Source: an uncultured Oscillospiraceae bacterium (GTDB lineage Bacteria > Bacillota > Clostridia > Oscillospirales > Oscillospiraceae). Taken from it: a stretch of 64,000 nt of DNA. The number at the start of each line of letters is the position of its first letter. The first letter of the stretch is position 1. The stretch covers positions 1 to 64,000 of the forward strand of contig CAJOEH010000002.1 in the NCBI GenBank assembly GCA_905233385.1, written 5' to 3'. Positions 34,840 to 44,316 of the stretch are shown here, piece after piece. Below the pieces are notes generated by a model that made no database searches, was not told the origin of the DNA, and saw only the letters and a program-made list of their open reading frames with translations. Position numbers and translations under genes: made by a program.

Positions 34840-37263
34840 ATGAACGAGATTATTATTTCCGAGCGCATGCCGGTCCTTGCCCTGCGCGGGCTGACGGCGT
34901 TTCCCCAGACGACGACGCATTTCGACGTCGGCAGGGAGAAGTCCGTCCGCGCGCTGGATAAGGCGATGGCAGGCGATCAGCGGATCTTACTGATCACGCA
35001 GAAGGATATTCTGCAGGACGATCCGGATTATAAGGATCTGTATTCGATCGGCACGGTCGCGCATGTGCGGCAGGTGCTGAAAATGCCTGGCGATTCCGTG
35101 CGCGTGCTGGTGTTCGGCGAATACCGCGCGAAAATCACCGACCCGATCCAGAAATCGCCCTATCTGCTTGCCCGCACCGAATCCGTTCCCGATCTGGACT
35201 ACGTCGCGGGAACGACGAAGATCGAGGCGCTGAAACGGCAGGCGATCCAGCTCTTCGAGGAGTTTTCCGAGCTGTCGCAGCGGCCGGTGCAGGATCACAT
35301 GCTGCGCATCCTCGCTTCGGATCAGCCCGGCCTGATCGCCGATCTGATCGCACAGGCGGCGACCTTCGGCTACGAAGATAAGATGACGGTTCTCAAGCAG
35401 CTGCATCCCGTGCACCGCCTCGAAACGGCCATCCGTCTGCTTTCCAGAGAACTGGACGTTCTGGAGATGGAGAATCACCTCCAGGACGAGACCCAACAGA
35501 GCATCGACAAGGGACAGCGCGACTATTTCCTGCGCGAGCAGATGAAGGTCATCCGTTCGGAACTCGGCGAAAACGACGACGAAGCCGAATTAGAGGAATA
35601 CCGCGAAAAGATCGCGAAGACCGATCTGCCGAAAGAGGCGGCGGAAAAGCTTGAGAAGGAAGTCCAGCGGCTGGCGAAGCAGCCATACGGCTCCTCCGAG
35701 GCTTCCGTCATCCGTAATTTTCTGGACGTCGCGCTGGAGCTTCCCTGGAACAAAAAGACGAAGGAACGGATCGACGTCAACGCCGCGAGAAAGATCCTCG
35801 ACGAGGATCACTTCGGCCTGCAAAAGGTCAAGGAGCGCATTCTCGAGATCCTTGCGGTGAAGCAGCTCGCGCCTGAAATGCCGGGGCAGATCATCTGCCT
35901 GGTTGGCCCTCCGGGCGTCGGCAAGACCTCCGTCGCGATGAGCGTCGCCCGCGCGCTGAATCGCAAGCTGGCGCGAATCTCCCTCGGCGGCATCCACGAC
36001 GAGGCGGAGATCCGCGGCCACAGAAAGACCTACATCGGCGCGATGCCGGGCAGGATCCTGACCGCCATGCAGCAGGCCGGCTCCTCCAATCCGCTCCTGC
36101 TGCTCGACGAGATCGACAAGCTCGGCAGCGACTACCGCGGCGACCCGTCCGCGGCCCTGTTGGAGGTGCTGGATTCGGAGCAGAACCACGCCTTCCGCGA
36201 CAATTATCTGGAGATCCCGTTCGATCTGAGCGACTGCATGTTCATTACGACAGCGAACACGTCGGACACGATCCCGCGTCCGCTGCTCGACCGCATGGAG
36301 GTCATCGAGCTCAATTCCTACACGGATGAGGAAAAGCTGATGATCGCGAAGCAGCATCTGCTGCCGAAGCAGCTCAAGAAGCACGGCCTCAAGAAGTCGC
36401 AGGTCAGCGTCACGGACGACGCGATCCGCGAGATGATCCAGTGCTACACGAGAGAATCCGGCGTGCGGAATCTGGAGCGCGAGATCGCCACGATGTGCAG
36501 AAAGTGCGCGATGCGCTTCGTCTCCGATCCGACGCTCAAACGCATCCGCGTCAGGGGCGCGGATCTGCAGGATTTCCTCGGCGTGCGGAAGATCCTGCCG
36601 GATAAGCTCGCTCCCGCGGACACGGTCGGTCTGGCGACCGGCCTCGCGTGGACGTCTGTCGGCGGCGAGACCCTGGAGGTCGAATGCAACGTCACCGAGG
36701 GCACGGGCAAATTGAATCTGACAGGCAACCTCGGCGACGTGATGAAGGAATCCGTGCAGGCGGCGATGAGCTTCATCCGCTCGCGTGCCGCGAGCCTGCA
36801 TATCCCGGAGGACTTCTATAAGACGAAAGACATCCACGTGCATTTCCCCGAGGGCGCGATCCCGAAGGACGGCCCGTCCGCAGGCATCACGGTCTGCACG
36901 GCGATGGTCTCCGCGCTGACCGGCGCGCCCGTGCGACGCGATATCGCCATGACCGGCGAGATCTCCATCCGCGGCCGCGTCCTGCCGATCGGCGGTCTGA
37001 AAGAGAAGACTATGGCCGCTCTGCGCCACGGCGTCAAGACGGTCATCATCCCGCGCGCGAACGAAAAGGATCTGGAAGAGATCGATCAGACCGTGCGGAA
37101 GTCTCTGGATTTCCTGCTGGTCGACCATGCGGACGCCGTGATCGACGCCGCGCTCATTCTCCCCGTGGAGGAAGACCGCGAATGCAAGGTCGCGCAGACC
37201 GCAGTTCCGCCGGTTGCCGTGCCGCACGAGAAGCCGAAGCCGAAAACGAGGATCCGGCAATGA
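34840..37263 (+). CDS. lon: ATP-dependent protease Lon
   Basis: Lon degrades damaged and regulatory proteins. The 807-residue protein has the N-terminal substrate-binding domain (1-200), a coiled middle part, the AAA+ core with GPPGVGKTSVA and LLLLDEIDKLG, and the C-terminal protease domain with the catalytic Ser in KDGPSAGIT and Lys in GGLKEKTMAA. AAAGGAG precedes the ATG. The last 30 residues are a Pro- and Lys-rich tail. The lon stop overlaps the engB start (ATGA), the usual lonA-ysxC arrangement. Confidence 0.97.
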   Translation: MNEIIISERMPVLALRGLTAFPQTTTHFDVGREKSVRALDKAMAGDQRILLITQKDILQDDPDYKDLYSIGTVAHVRQVLKMPGDSVRVLVFGEYRAKITDPIQKSPYLLARTESVPDLDYVAGTTKIEALKRQAIQLFEEFSELSQRPVQDHMLRILASDQPGLIADLIAQAATFGYEDKMTVLKQLHPVHRLETAIRLLSRELDVLEMENHLQDETQQSIDKGQRDYFLREQMKVIRSELGENDDEAELEEYREKIAKTDLPKEAAEKLEKEVQRLAKQPYGSSEASVIRNFLDVALELPWNKKTKERIDVNAARKILDEDHFGLQKVKERILEILAVKQLAPEMPGQIICLVGPPGVGKTSVAMSVARALNRKLARISLGGIHDEAEIRGHRKTYIGAMPGRILTAMQQAGSSNPLLLLDEIDKLGSDYRGDPSAALLEVLDSEQNHAFRDNYLEIPFDLSDCMFITTANTSDTIPRPLLDRMEVIELNSYTDEEKLMIAKQHLLPKQLKKHGLKKSQVSVTDDAIREMIQCYTRESGVRNLEREIATMCRKCAMRFVSDPTLKRIRVRGADLQDFLGVRKILPDKLAPADTVGLATGLAWTSVGGETLEVECNVTEGTGKLNLTGNLGDVMKESVQAAMSFIRSRAASLHIPEDFYKTKDIHVHFPEGAIPKDGPSAGITVCTAMVSALTGAPVRRDIAMTGEISIRGRVLPIGGLKEKTMAALRHGVKTVIIPRANEKDLEEIDQTVRKSLDFLLVDHADAVIDAALILPVEEDRECKVAQTAVPPVAVPHEKPKPKTRIRQ

Positions 37264-37847
37264 ATCTGCAAATCGTTGAATTCGTGAAATCCGCCGCACA
37301 GCCGAACGCGTTTGTGAGCGACGGTCTGCCTCAGGTCGCATTCTCCGGCAAGTCCAACGTCGGCAAGTCCTCCGTGCTCAACTGCGTATTGCAGCGGAAA
37401 AACTTCGCCCGCGTCGGGCAGAAGCCGGGCAAGACCATCCATATCAACTACTTCAAAGTGGACAACAAGGCGTATTTCGTCGATCTGCCGGGCTACGGCT
37501 ACGCACAGGTCGCCGAGAGCGAAAAGGAACGCTGGGGCAGGCTGATGGAGGCCTATTTCGCGCAGGCGGACAGGATCACGCTCGGCGTGATGATCGTCGA
37601 CGCGCGGCATGCACCGACGAAGCTGGACGTCGTGATGGCGGAGCTCTTTCAGAGCACGGAACGGCCCTTTGTGGTCGTCGCCAACAAGCTTGATAAGCTC
37701 AAAAAGAGCGAGATCGAGCCGAATCTGGCGCGGATCCGCGCCGATCTGAAGCTCTCGCCGGAGACCGAGCTGATCCCGTTTTCCGCGGAAAAGGGGACCG
37801 GCAGAGGGGAGCTCGTCGGCGAGATCCTCCGCGCGGTGGAATGCTGA
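37260..37847 (+). CDS. engB: Ribosome biogenesis GTP-binding protein EngB (YsxC)
   Basis: A 195-residue GTPase needed for 50S assembly. G1 is FSGKSNVGKSSVLN, G2/G3 are PGKT and DLPGYGYAQV, and G4 is NKLDKL. The ATG at 37260 overlaps the lon stop by four bases and gives MNLQIVEFVKSA, the standard N terminus. It ends the quality-control operon before a strong terminator. Confidence 0.95.
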   Translation: MNLQIVEFVKSAAQPNAFVSDGLPQVAFSGKSNVGKSSVLNCVLQRKNFARVGQKPGKTIHINYFKVDNKAYFVDLPGYGYAQVAESEKERWGRLMEAYFAQADRITLGVMIVDARHAPTKLDVVMAELFQSTERPFVVVANKLDKLKKSEIEPNLARIRADLKLSPETELIPFSAEKGTGRGELVGEILRAVEC

Positions 37848-37850
37848 CAG

Positions 37851-37896
37851 AAAATGAGCGTGTTTTTGCAATTTTTCTTGCAAACACGCTCATTTT
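37851..37896 (+). terminator. Terminator after engB
   Basis: A 15-bp inverted repeat aaaatgagcgtgttt / aaacacgctcatttt surrounds a 16-base loop that contains a further TGCA pair. It ends in CATTTTGTTGTTG, starting four bases after the stop codon. Confidence 0.85.
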
Positions 37897-37900
37897 GTTG

Positions 37901-37929
37901 TTGCGGGAACGGCAAAAGGATGGTATAAT
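37901..37929 (+). promoter_or_regulatory. Promoter of the scpA operon
   Basis: TTGCGG at 37901-37906, a 17-base spacer and a consensus TATAAT at 37924-37929 precede the scpA ATG by 30 bases. Confidence 0.65.
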
Positions 37930-37958
37930 ACTTTAGACTATACGATACGAGGCAACGC

Positions 37959-38759
37959 ATGGACGAACCGAGATACCACCTGCCCGGTGTGATGCGGAAG
38001 CAGGACGCCTTGCCGGAGGACTTCGACGGTCCTCTGGACGTGATTCTGCTCCTGCTCAGCAAAAACAAAATAGAGATTCAGGACGTCAGCATCACGTCGA
38101 TCCTGGAGCAGTATCTTGCGTATCTGGACGAGATGAAACGGCTGGATATGGAGATCGCGAGCGAGTTCATCGCCATGGCGTCCCACCTGATGCTCATCAA
38201 GACGAAGATGCTGCTCTCCGCCGCAGAGCGCGAGGAAGCGCTTTCGGAGATGGAGCTCCTGATCCGTTCCCTGGAAGAGCGGAAGAGAGCCGACGCCTTA
38301 GAGCAGATCCGCACGGCGATCAGCTATTTGGAGCCGCGCAACGAGATCGGCTGCAATTCCTTCATCAAACAGCCGGAACCCTACGAGGTGGACAAAACCT
38401 ACCGCTATCAGCATGAGCCGGAAGACCTGCTGCGGGCGTTCGCGGCGATCTCCGAGCGCAGCGAACGCGCCCTCCCGCCGCCTGTGTCGAATTTCCGCGG
38501 CATCGTCGGCGCGGAGCCTTATCCCGTGACGAAAAAGGCCGCGCAGGTCCTGAAGCGCCTGCTGATGCGCGGCGTTTCCAAATTCCGCAGCCTGTTCAAA
38601 GGAAGCCGCTCCCGCAGTGAGATCGTGGCGACCTTCCTTGCCGTATTAGAGCTTTGCCGCCTTCGCTCCATTAAGCTGGAGGGCGACGGCGACGACGTCA
38701 ACGTCCGCTTCTGCAAGATGCCGGAGGGAGAAATGGAGTCTTTGGATGGAACGAACTGA
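37959..38759 (+). CDS. scpA: Segregation and condensation protein A
   Basis: ScpA is the kleisin subunit of the SMC condensin that organises the chromosome. The 266-residue protein has the N-terminal FDGPLDVILLLLSKNKIEIQ segment and the helical region with SEFIAMASHLMLIKTKMLL that contacts SMC, and a winged-helix C terminus. The first 15 residues before the conserved part may be trimmed by a later start, but no better ribosome binding site is seen. It overlaps scpB by 14 bases. Confidence 0.94.
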   Translation: MDEPRYHLPGVMRKQDALPEDFDGPLDVILLLLSKNKIEIQDVSITSILEQYLAYLDEMKRLDMEIASEFIAMASHLMLIKTKMLLSAAEREEALSEMELLIRSLEERKRADALEQIRTAISYLEPRNEIGCNSFIKQPEPYEVDKTYRYQHEPEDLLRAFAAISERSERALPPPVSNFRGIVGAEPYPVTKKAAQVLKRLLMRGVSKFRSLFKGSRSRSEIVATFLAVLELCRLRSIKLEGDGDDVNVRFCKMPEGEMESLDGTN

Positions 38760-39327
38760 ATTAGAGCGCGTGATCGAGGCGATCCTCTTCGCCGCTGGAG
38801 AGCCGGTCGAAACGGACCGCATCGCGCTGGCGGCGGAATGCGACCCCGACGAGATCGAAGCGGCGGCGAAGTCCCTGATGGACCGTCTTTCCTTCGACCG
38901 CCGCGGGATCCGCGTCGTGAAGCTGGAAAACGCATATCAGATGTGTTCCTCCGCGGAGATGTCCTCTTATATCACGAAAGCGCTGGAAACGAGAAAACCG
39001 CCGAAGCTCTCGGCTTCGCAGCTGGAAACCCTGACGATCGTCGCCTATTATCAGCCCGCGACGAAAGCCTATATCGAGCAGATCCGCGGCGTAGACAGCT
39101 CCTATTCGGTCAGCGCGCTTCTGAACAAGCGCCTGATCGAGGAATGCGGCAGACTGAACGTCCCCGGCAGACCGATCCTGTACCGCACGACCCCGGACTT
39201 CCTGCGTACCTTCGGCCTGTCCTCGCTGGACGAGCTGCCGGAGATCGAAAAAATGCAGTTCGGCAAGGTGGAATTGCCGACGGAAGAAACGACCCAACCT
39301 GTTGAGGAGGTAACTGAAAATGAGTAA
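38746..39327 (+). CDS. scpB: Segregation and condensation protein B
   Basis: ScpB dimers bind ScpA in the SMC complex. The 193-residue protein has two winged-helix domains, with VIEAILFAAGEPV at the start and SQLETLTIVAYYQPATKAYIEQIRGV in the middle. YRTTPDFLRTFGL and a Glu-rich tail end it. It overlaps scpA and gerW, so the three are cotranslated. Confidence 0.94.
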   Translation: MERTELERVIEAILFAAGEPVETDRIALAAECDPDEIEAAAKSLMDRLSFDRRGIRVVKLENAYQMCSSAEMSSYITKALETRKPPKLSASQLETLTIVAYYQPATKAYIEQIRGVDSSYSVSALLNKRLIEECGRLNVPGRPILYRTTPDFLRTFGLSSLDELPEIEKMQFGKVELPTEETTQPVEEVTENE

Positions 39328-39712
39328 TCCTGTTTCCGACGTTCTCGGAGCATCCATGTCCAAGGTCAGAGAGATGGTGGACGCGAACACCGTCGTCGGC
39401 GCGCCGATTGCCGCCGCGGAGGGCGTGACCCTGATCCCGATCTCGAAGATCTCCTTCGGCCTTGCTTCCGGCGGCGCCGATCTCGCGGCGAAAGCGGAAG
39501 CGGCGAACGGCACGTTCAGCGGCGGCGCGGGCTGCGGCGTGAAGATCACGCCGGTCGCGATCATCGTCATTCAGGGAGACCGTGTGCGCGTCCTGCCCGT
39601 CGACGAGCCCGCAAGCACAGCCGCAGAGCGCGTGATCGAGCAGATCCCCGGCATCGTCGACAAGTTTTCCGATATGTTCGGAAAGAAGAAAAACGAAATT
39701 ACCGATATTTAA
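39320..39712 (+). CDS. ytfJ: GerW-family sporulation protein (YtfJ)
   Basis: A 130-residue protein of the GerW/YtfJ family, a forespore protein in Bacillus linked to germination. It starts MSNPVSDVLGASMSKVREMV and contains TLIPISKISFGLASGG and GAGCGVKITPVAIIVI, the family core. It overlaps the scpB stop by eight bases and has GAGGAGG upstream. In many Clostridia scpB-ytfJ-dacF is a fixed order, which links chromosome segregation and sporulation genes. Confidence 0.92.
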   Translation: MSNPVSDVLGASMSKVREMVDANTVVGAPIAAAEGVTLIPISKISFGLASGGADLAAKAEAANGTFSGGAGCGVKITPVAIIVIQGDRVRVLPVDEPASTAAERVIEQIPGIVDKFSDMFGKKKNEITDI

Positions 39713-39760
39713 CAGGCGTATTCCCGTCACCCCGGCAGAAAATAATCCGGGTGATGAGAA

Positions 39761-40894
39761 ATGAAATGGCTTTACAGGACGGCGGCCGCCTTTTCTGCTG
39801 CCGTCCTTTTCCTGTCCGTATGCGCCGCGGCTCCGTCCGACAGCGCGAAATGCGCGATCCTGATGGACGCGGATACCGGCAGGATCCTCTACGCGAAGCG
39901 TTCCGACGAGAGAAGTCTGATCGCAAGCACCACGAAGATCATGACGGCGATCGTCGTTTTAGAGCACTGCGACCCCGAAGAGAAATACGAGATCCCGCCC
40001 GAGGCGACCGGCGTGGAAGGCTCGTCGGTCTATTTGCAGGCGGGTGAACGCTTGAAGATCCGCGATTTGCTGTACGGCATGATGCTCCACTCCGGGAACG
40101 ACGCGGCGGCCGCGCTCGCTCTCGCGTGCAGCGACAGCGTGCCGGAATTCGTCGACCTGATGAATCTCAAGGCGCAGCAGCTCGGCCTGCACAACACGCA
40201 CTTCGAGAATCCGAGCGGCCTGGACGGCGAGGAGCACTATTCTACCGCCGCCGACCTCGCGCGGCTGACGCGGTACGCACTGAAAAATCCTGATTTCGCG
40301 GAGATCGTCTCCACGAAATCCATTCGGATCGGCGAACGCAGTTTTACCAATCACAACAAACTCCTGTGGTCGCTGGACGGCGCGATCGGCGTGAAGACCG
40401 GCTACACGAAGGCGGCCGGCAGGATCCTCGTCAGCGCCGCGGAACGAAACGGTCGCCGGCTGATCGCGGTCACGATCTCCGACGGCAACGACTGGCAGGA
40501 TCATAAAAACCTGTATGACTACGGGTTTGCGCAGTACCCGGAGCGCGTTTTGATCTCCGCGGGAGAAGACGTCGGCTGGGTGGACTGCATCGACGGCAGC
40601 AGGGCATATTTGACCGCAGGCGAGGAAATTTCCTATCCCGCGTATGAAAACGAGAACGTACGCGTTACGGTCGTATACCCGAAAATTTGCTTTGCTCCGG
40701 GCACCGCCGGTACGCCGGCGGGTCACGGACTGGTGACGATCGGCGACAGAGAGATCGGCACGGTCACACTTCTTTGGAAAGGACGGACGGACGATGTCAG
40801 AACGGATACAGAAGATCCTCTCCGCGCATGGCATCGCCTCGCGCCGCACGGCAGAGAAGCTCCTGCTGGAAGGCAGGATCACGGTGAACGGTAA
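39761..40894 (+). CDS. D-alanyl-D-alanine carboxypeptidase (DacF/DacB type)
   Basis: A 377-residue penicillin-binding peptidase S11 that trims the terminal D-Ala of peptidoglycan peptides. A signal peptide occupies the first 25 residues; the active site is STTK, with SGN and KTG in the expected order, and a PBP5-type C-terminal beta domain follows to about residue 343. From residue 345 the frame runs inside rluB for 101 bases, and that tail is basic with no membrane-anchor helix. The normal stop seems lost or shifted. It follows ytfJ, as in other spore formers, so a role in cortex synthesis is likely. Confidence 0.9.
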   Translation: MKWLYRTAAAFSAAVLFLSVCAAAPSDSAKCAILMDADTGRILYAKRSDERSLIASTTKIMTAIVVLEHCDPEEKYEIPPEATGVEGSSVYLQAGERLKIRDLLYGMMLHSGNDAAAALALACSDSVPEFVDLMNLKAQQLGLHNTHFENPSGLDGEEHYSTAADLARLTRYALKNPDFAEIVSTKSIRIGERSFTNHNKLLWSLDGAIGVKTGYTKAAGRILVSAAERNGRRLIAVTISDGNDWQDHKNLYDYGFAQYPERVLISAGEDVGWVDCIDGSRAYLTAGEEISYPAYENENVRVTVVYPKICFAPGTAGTPAGHGLVTIGDREIGTVTLLWKGRTDDVRTDTEDPLRAWHRLAPHGREAPAGRQDHGER

Positions 40895-41507
40895 GGTCGC
40901 CGAGCTCGGACAGAGCGCCGATCCGAAAAAAGATAAGATCCTTGTGGATGGCAAGCCGCTTCCGAAGAAATCGGAGCCGGTCTGCCTGATGCTCCATAAA
41001 CCGCGCGGCTACGTCACGACGCTTTCCGACGAGCTGGGACGCAAGACCGCCGCTTCGCTGGTGAACTGCGGCTGCCGCGTCTATCCGATCGGCAGATTGG
41101 ACTGCGCGTCGGAAGGACTGCTCCTGTTCACGAACGACGGCGACCTTGCCAACCGCCTGATGCATCCGAAGCACAGCGTCGAAAAGGCGTACGAGGTCAC
41201 CGTGTCCGGCGATTTAGAGAACGCGCAGGCGCTGCTTGCGCGTCCGATCGAGCTGGACGGAAAGAAGATCGCGCCCCCGCTGGTCGTCCTGCTGCGGCAA
41301 AGCGAGAAAAAAGCAACGTATGAGATCACGATCCACGAGGGCAGGAATCGCCAGATCCGCAGGATGTGCGAGGCGGCGGGACTGACCGTCCTGCGGCTTT
41401 GCCGCGTGCGGGAGGGGAGCTTGTCGCTGGATGATCTTCCCGTCGGGAGATGGCGTTTTCTGACGAAAGAAGAATATGAAACACTTTACCGGGAGGGGAG
41501 CAAATGA
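40794..41507 (+). CDS. rluB: rRNA pseudouridine synthase RluB-like
   Basis: A 237-residue pseudouridine synthase of the RsuA/RluB/E/F family that modifies 23S rRNA. An S4 RNA-binding domain (ERIQKILSAHGIASRRTAEK) is followed by the catalytic segment GRLDCASEGLLLFTNDG with the key Asp, and NRQIRRMCEA. The start lies inside the end of the carboxypeptidase gene, in another frame, with GGAAAGGACGG upstream. It overlaps the regulator gene by four bases. Confidence 0.93.
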   Translation: MSERIQKILSAHGIASRRTAEKLLLEGRITVNGKVAELGQSADPKKDKILVDGKPLPKKSEPVCLMLHKPRGYVTTLSDELGRKTAASLVNCGCRVYPIGRLDCASEGLLLFTNDGDLANRLMHPKHSVEKAYEVTVSGDLENAQALLARPIELDGKKIAPPLVVLLRQSEKKATYEITIHEGRNRQIRRMCEAAGLTVLRLCRVREGSLSLDDLPVGRWRFLTKEEYETLYREGSK

Positions 41508-42367
41508 CCGCCGATATCCTGACTTGCATACATAACAAAATGAATTCGTTCTCCAAGGGGCAGCGGAAGATCGCCGCTTACATTTTGGAAAACTACGATA
41601 AGGCGGCCTTCCAGACCGCCGGCGTCCTCGGAAAGACCGTGCAGGTGTCCGAATCCACCGTCGTGCGTTTCGCGGCGGAGCTCGGCTACGACGGCTATCC
41701 CGACATGCAGAAGGCGATGCAGGAGATGGTGCTGACCCGCCTGACCTCCGTGCAGCGTCTCGAGGTCGGCGCGAAGCGTCTGGCGCAGGAGGACGTGCTT
41801 TCCTCCGTTTTGCAGACGGACGTCGATCTGATCCGCGCGACGAACGAGCAGATCGACCAGAAGGCCTTCAACGGCGCGGTCGACGCGCTGTTGAACGCGC
41901 AGACGATCTATATCGTCGGCGTGCGGTCCTCGTCCGCGCTTTCGTCCTTCCTGAGTTACTATTTCAAGTACATGTTCCGCGACGTGCGCCTGATCACCTC
42001 CGCGTCCGACAGCGAGGTGTTCGAGCAGATCGTCCGCATTTCGCCGCAGGACGCGCTGATCGGCATCAGCTTCCCGCGCTATTCCTCCGCCGCGATCCAG
42101 GCGGTCGAGTACGCACACAGTTCCGGTGCGAAGACGATCGCGCTGACCGACTGCGCCTCATCGCCTTTGTCGGAGTATGCAGACTTCCTGCTGACGGCGA
42201 AGAGCGACATGGTCTCGCTCGTGGACTCGCTCGTCGCACCGATGAGCGTCATCAACGCGCTGATCGTTGCCGCCGCCTCGAAGAAAAAGCTCGAAACCAC
42301 ACGGATCTTCAACAAATTGGAGGAGATCTGGGATATCTACAACGTCTATGAAAAGATCGACGAATGA
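41504..42367 (+). CDS. MurR/RpiR-family transcriptional regulator
   Basis: A 287-residue regulator with an N-terminal helix-turn-helix (FSKGQRKIAAYIL ... VSESTVVRFAAELGYDGYP) and a C-terminal SIS sugar-phosphate-binding domain (about residues 125-260, with IYIVGVRSSSALSSFL). Members respond to sugar phosphates such as MurNAc-6-phosphate or ribose-5-phosphate. No sugar operon is adjacent; it sits between rluB and a flavoprotein, so the target is unclear. Four bases overlap with rluB, 20 with the next gene. Confidence 0.9.
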   Translation: MTADILTCIHNKMNSFSKGQRKIAAYILENYDKAAFQTAGVLGKTVQVSESTVVRFAAELGYDGYPDMQKAMQEMVLTRLTSVQRLEVGAKRLAQEDVLSSVLQTDVDLIRATNEQIDQKAFNGAVDALLNAQTIYIVGVRSSSALSSFLSYYFKYMFRDVRLITSASDSEVFEQIVRISPQDALIGISFPRYSSAAIQAVEYAHSSGAKTIALTDCASSPLSEYADFLLTAKSDMVSLVDSLVAPMSVINALIVAAASKKKLETTRIFNKLEEIWDIYNVYEKIDE

Positions 42368-43616
42368 CCTTGTGATCGTCGGCGGCGGGGCGGCCGGCAT
42401 GTTCGCCGCGGCGCAGGCGGTGAACAGAGGCCTGCGCGTTCTGCTGTTAGAAAAGAACGACCGCCTCGGCAAAAAGCTCGCGATCACCGGCAAGGGCCGC
42501 TGCAACGTGACGAACGACTGCGCGCCGGAGGAAGTGCTGAAAAACGTTCCGCGCAATCCGCGCTTTCTCTACAGCGCGGTCTATGGGTTTCCGCCCGCGC
42601 AGACGAAGGCGTTTTTTGAAGCGCACGGCTGTCCGTTGAAAACGGAGCGCGGCAACCGCGTCTTTCCCGTATCCGACCGCTCCGCGGATGTGATCGCCGC
42701 GTTAGAGCGCGCGATGAAGTCGCCCCTGCTGGAACGCAGGCAGGAGACTGTCAGCGGCCTGATTGCGCAGGACGGCGGCATCACCGGCGTGAAGACGGAC
42801 CGAGGGATCGTCTCCGGTGAGACCGTCCTGCTCTGCACAGGCGGCGCGTCCTATCCTTTGACCGGCTCGACCGGCGACGGCTTCAAGCTGGCGGCGTCCG
42901 TCGGGCATACGATCGCTGCGCCGGTCGGCTCTCTCGTGCCGCTGATCGGCGACGCCGACTGCGCGAAGATGCAGGGCCTCTCCCTGCGCAATACGGAAAT
43001 GAAGCTCCTGAACGCGAAGGGAAAGACCGTATTTAAGGAATTCGGCGAACTGCTGTTCACGCATTTCGGCCTATCCGGCCCGATGGCGCTCTCCGCGTCC
43101 GCACATAGGAAAACAGGGGAGAACTACACCGTTTCGCTTGACCTGAAGCCCGCGCTGGACGAGGCGAAGCTTGACGCGCGTTTCCTGCGCGATTTCGAGA
43201 AGTATGCCAACCGGAGCATGGAGAACGCGCTGGCCGATCTCTATCCGCACTCCATGATCCCCGTGCTGCTGGAACGCTGCGGCATCGATCCCGCGATGAA
43301 GGCGAACGCACTGACGAAAGCACAGCGCAGGGCACTATTAGAGCAGACCAAACGGTTCGTGATCCCGATCGCCGGAACGCGGCCGGTCGAAGAAGCGATC
43401 ATCACGCGGGGCGGCGTGGACGTGCGTGAGATCGATCCGAAAACCATGCAGTCGAAGCTTGTTGCGGGCCTGTATTTTGCCGGCGAGATCATTGACTGCG
43501 ACGCCTATACCGGCGGATTCAATCTGCAGATCGCGTGGTCGACCGCTTTCGCGGCGGTCAAGGCGATCGCAGAATCGAAATTTGACAATTCGGAAGAAAA
43601 CCAGTATAATATTTGA
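42348..43616 (+). CDS. NAD(P)/FAD-dependent oxidoreductase, HI0933/YhiN family
   Basis: A 422-residue flavoprotein. The FAD dinucleotide fold VIVGGGAAGMFAAAQA is at the N terminus, KLAITGKGRCNVTND is the YhiN hallmark, and GGVDVREID plus GLYFAGEIIDCDAYTGGFNLQIA forms the C-terminal FAD segment. The function of the family is not established. The ATG at 42348 lies inside the end of the regulator gene; in many Clostridia this gene precedes cmk and plsC, as here. Confidence 0.9.
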   Translation: MKRSTNDLVIVGGGAAGMFAAAQAVNRGLRVLLLEKNDRLGKKLAITGKGRCNVTNDCAPEEVLKNVPRNPRFLYSAVYGFPPAQTKAFFEAHGCPLKTERGNRVFPVSDRSADVIAALERAMKSPLLERRQETVSGLIAQDGGITGVKTDRGIVSGETVLLCTGGASYPLTGSTGDGFKLAASVGHTIAAPVGSLVPLIGDADCAKMQGLSLRNTEMKLLNAKGKTVFKEFGELLFTHFGLSGPMALSASAHRKTGENYTVSLDLKPALDEAKLDARFLRDFEKYANRSMENALADLYPHSMIPVLLERCGIDPAMKANALTKAQRRALLEQTKRFVIPIAGTRPVEEAIITRGGVDVREIDPKTMQSKLVAGLYFAGEIIDCDAYTGGFNLQIAWSTAFAAVKAIAESKFDNSEENQYNI

Positions 43617-43638
43617 AGATTTTGACGAGGTGAGCTGC

Positions 43639-44316
43639 ATGGACAGAGTATTCAGTATCGCGATCGACGGACCCGCCGGAGCGGGCAAAAGCACCATGGC
43701 GCGCCGCGCCGCCGCGGAACTCGGTTTTGTATATGTGGACACCGGCGCGATCTACCGCACGGTCGGCTACGCCGCCTTAAAGCGCGGGATCTTGCCCGAG
43801 GATACGGAAAAGATCGACGAACTGCTGCCGCAGATTCGCGTGAAACTCGCGTGGAAAGACGGCGTGCAGCATATGTATCTGGACGGCGCGGACGTTTCAA
43901 AGAAGATCCGTCTGCCGGAGGTCTCGTCCATGGCCTCGAAGGTCTCCGCGATCCCGTCCGTTCGCGCGTTCCTGCTCGATACGCAGAGAATCGCGGCCAA
44001 AACAAACAACGTCATCATGGACGGCCGCGACATCGGAACGGTCGTCCTGCCGGACGCGGACGTCAAGATCTATCTAACCGCTTCTGCGGAAGTCCGCGCA
44101 AAGCGCCGCTTCCTGGAATTGCAGGAGCAGGGCAGAAGCGATCCATATGAAGAAGTCCTGAAAGACATGATCGAGCGCGATTACCGTGATATGCACCGCG
44201 CGGTCGCGCCGCTCAAGCAGGCGGACGACGCCGTACTCCTTGATACCTCCGAGCTTTCTTTAGACGAGAGCATCGAAGCGATACTGAGAATCATTCGGGA
44301 GAGACTTGCCTTATGA
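43639..44316 (+). CDS. cmk: Cytidylate kinase
   Basis: Cmk phosphorylates CMP and dCMP. The 225-residue protein has the P-loop DGPAGAGKSTMARR, the substrate region VDTGAIYRTVGY and the lid with DGRDIGTVVLPDADVK. GAGGTGA precedes the ATG by about 8 bases; the frame stays open upstream within the flavoprotein gene but homologues start here. It overlaps plsC by four bases. Confidence 0.96.
   Translation: MDRVFSIAIDGPAGAGKSTMARRAAAELGFVYVDTGAIYRTVGYAALKRGILPEDTEKIDELLPQIRVKLAWKDGVQHMYLDGADVSKKIRLPEVSSMASKVSAIPSVRAFLLDTQRIAAKTNNVIMDGRDIGTVVLPDADVKIYLTASAEVRAKRRFLELQEQGRSDPYEEVLKDMIERDYRDMHRAVAPLKQADDAVLLDTSELSLDESIEAILRIIRERLAL

Noticed and set aside
35590-37341. 583-codon minus-strand frame antisense to lon
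   Set aside because: Lon has every family motif on the plus strand. The antisense product is Arg/Asp/His-rich as in the other shadows.
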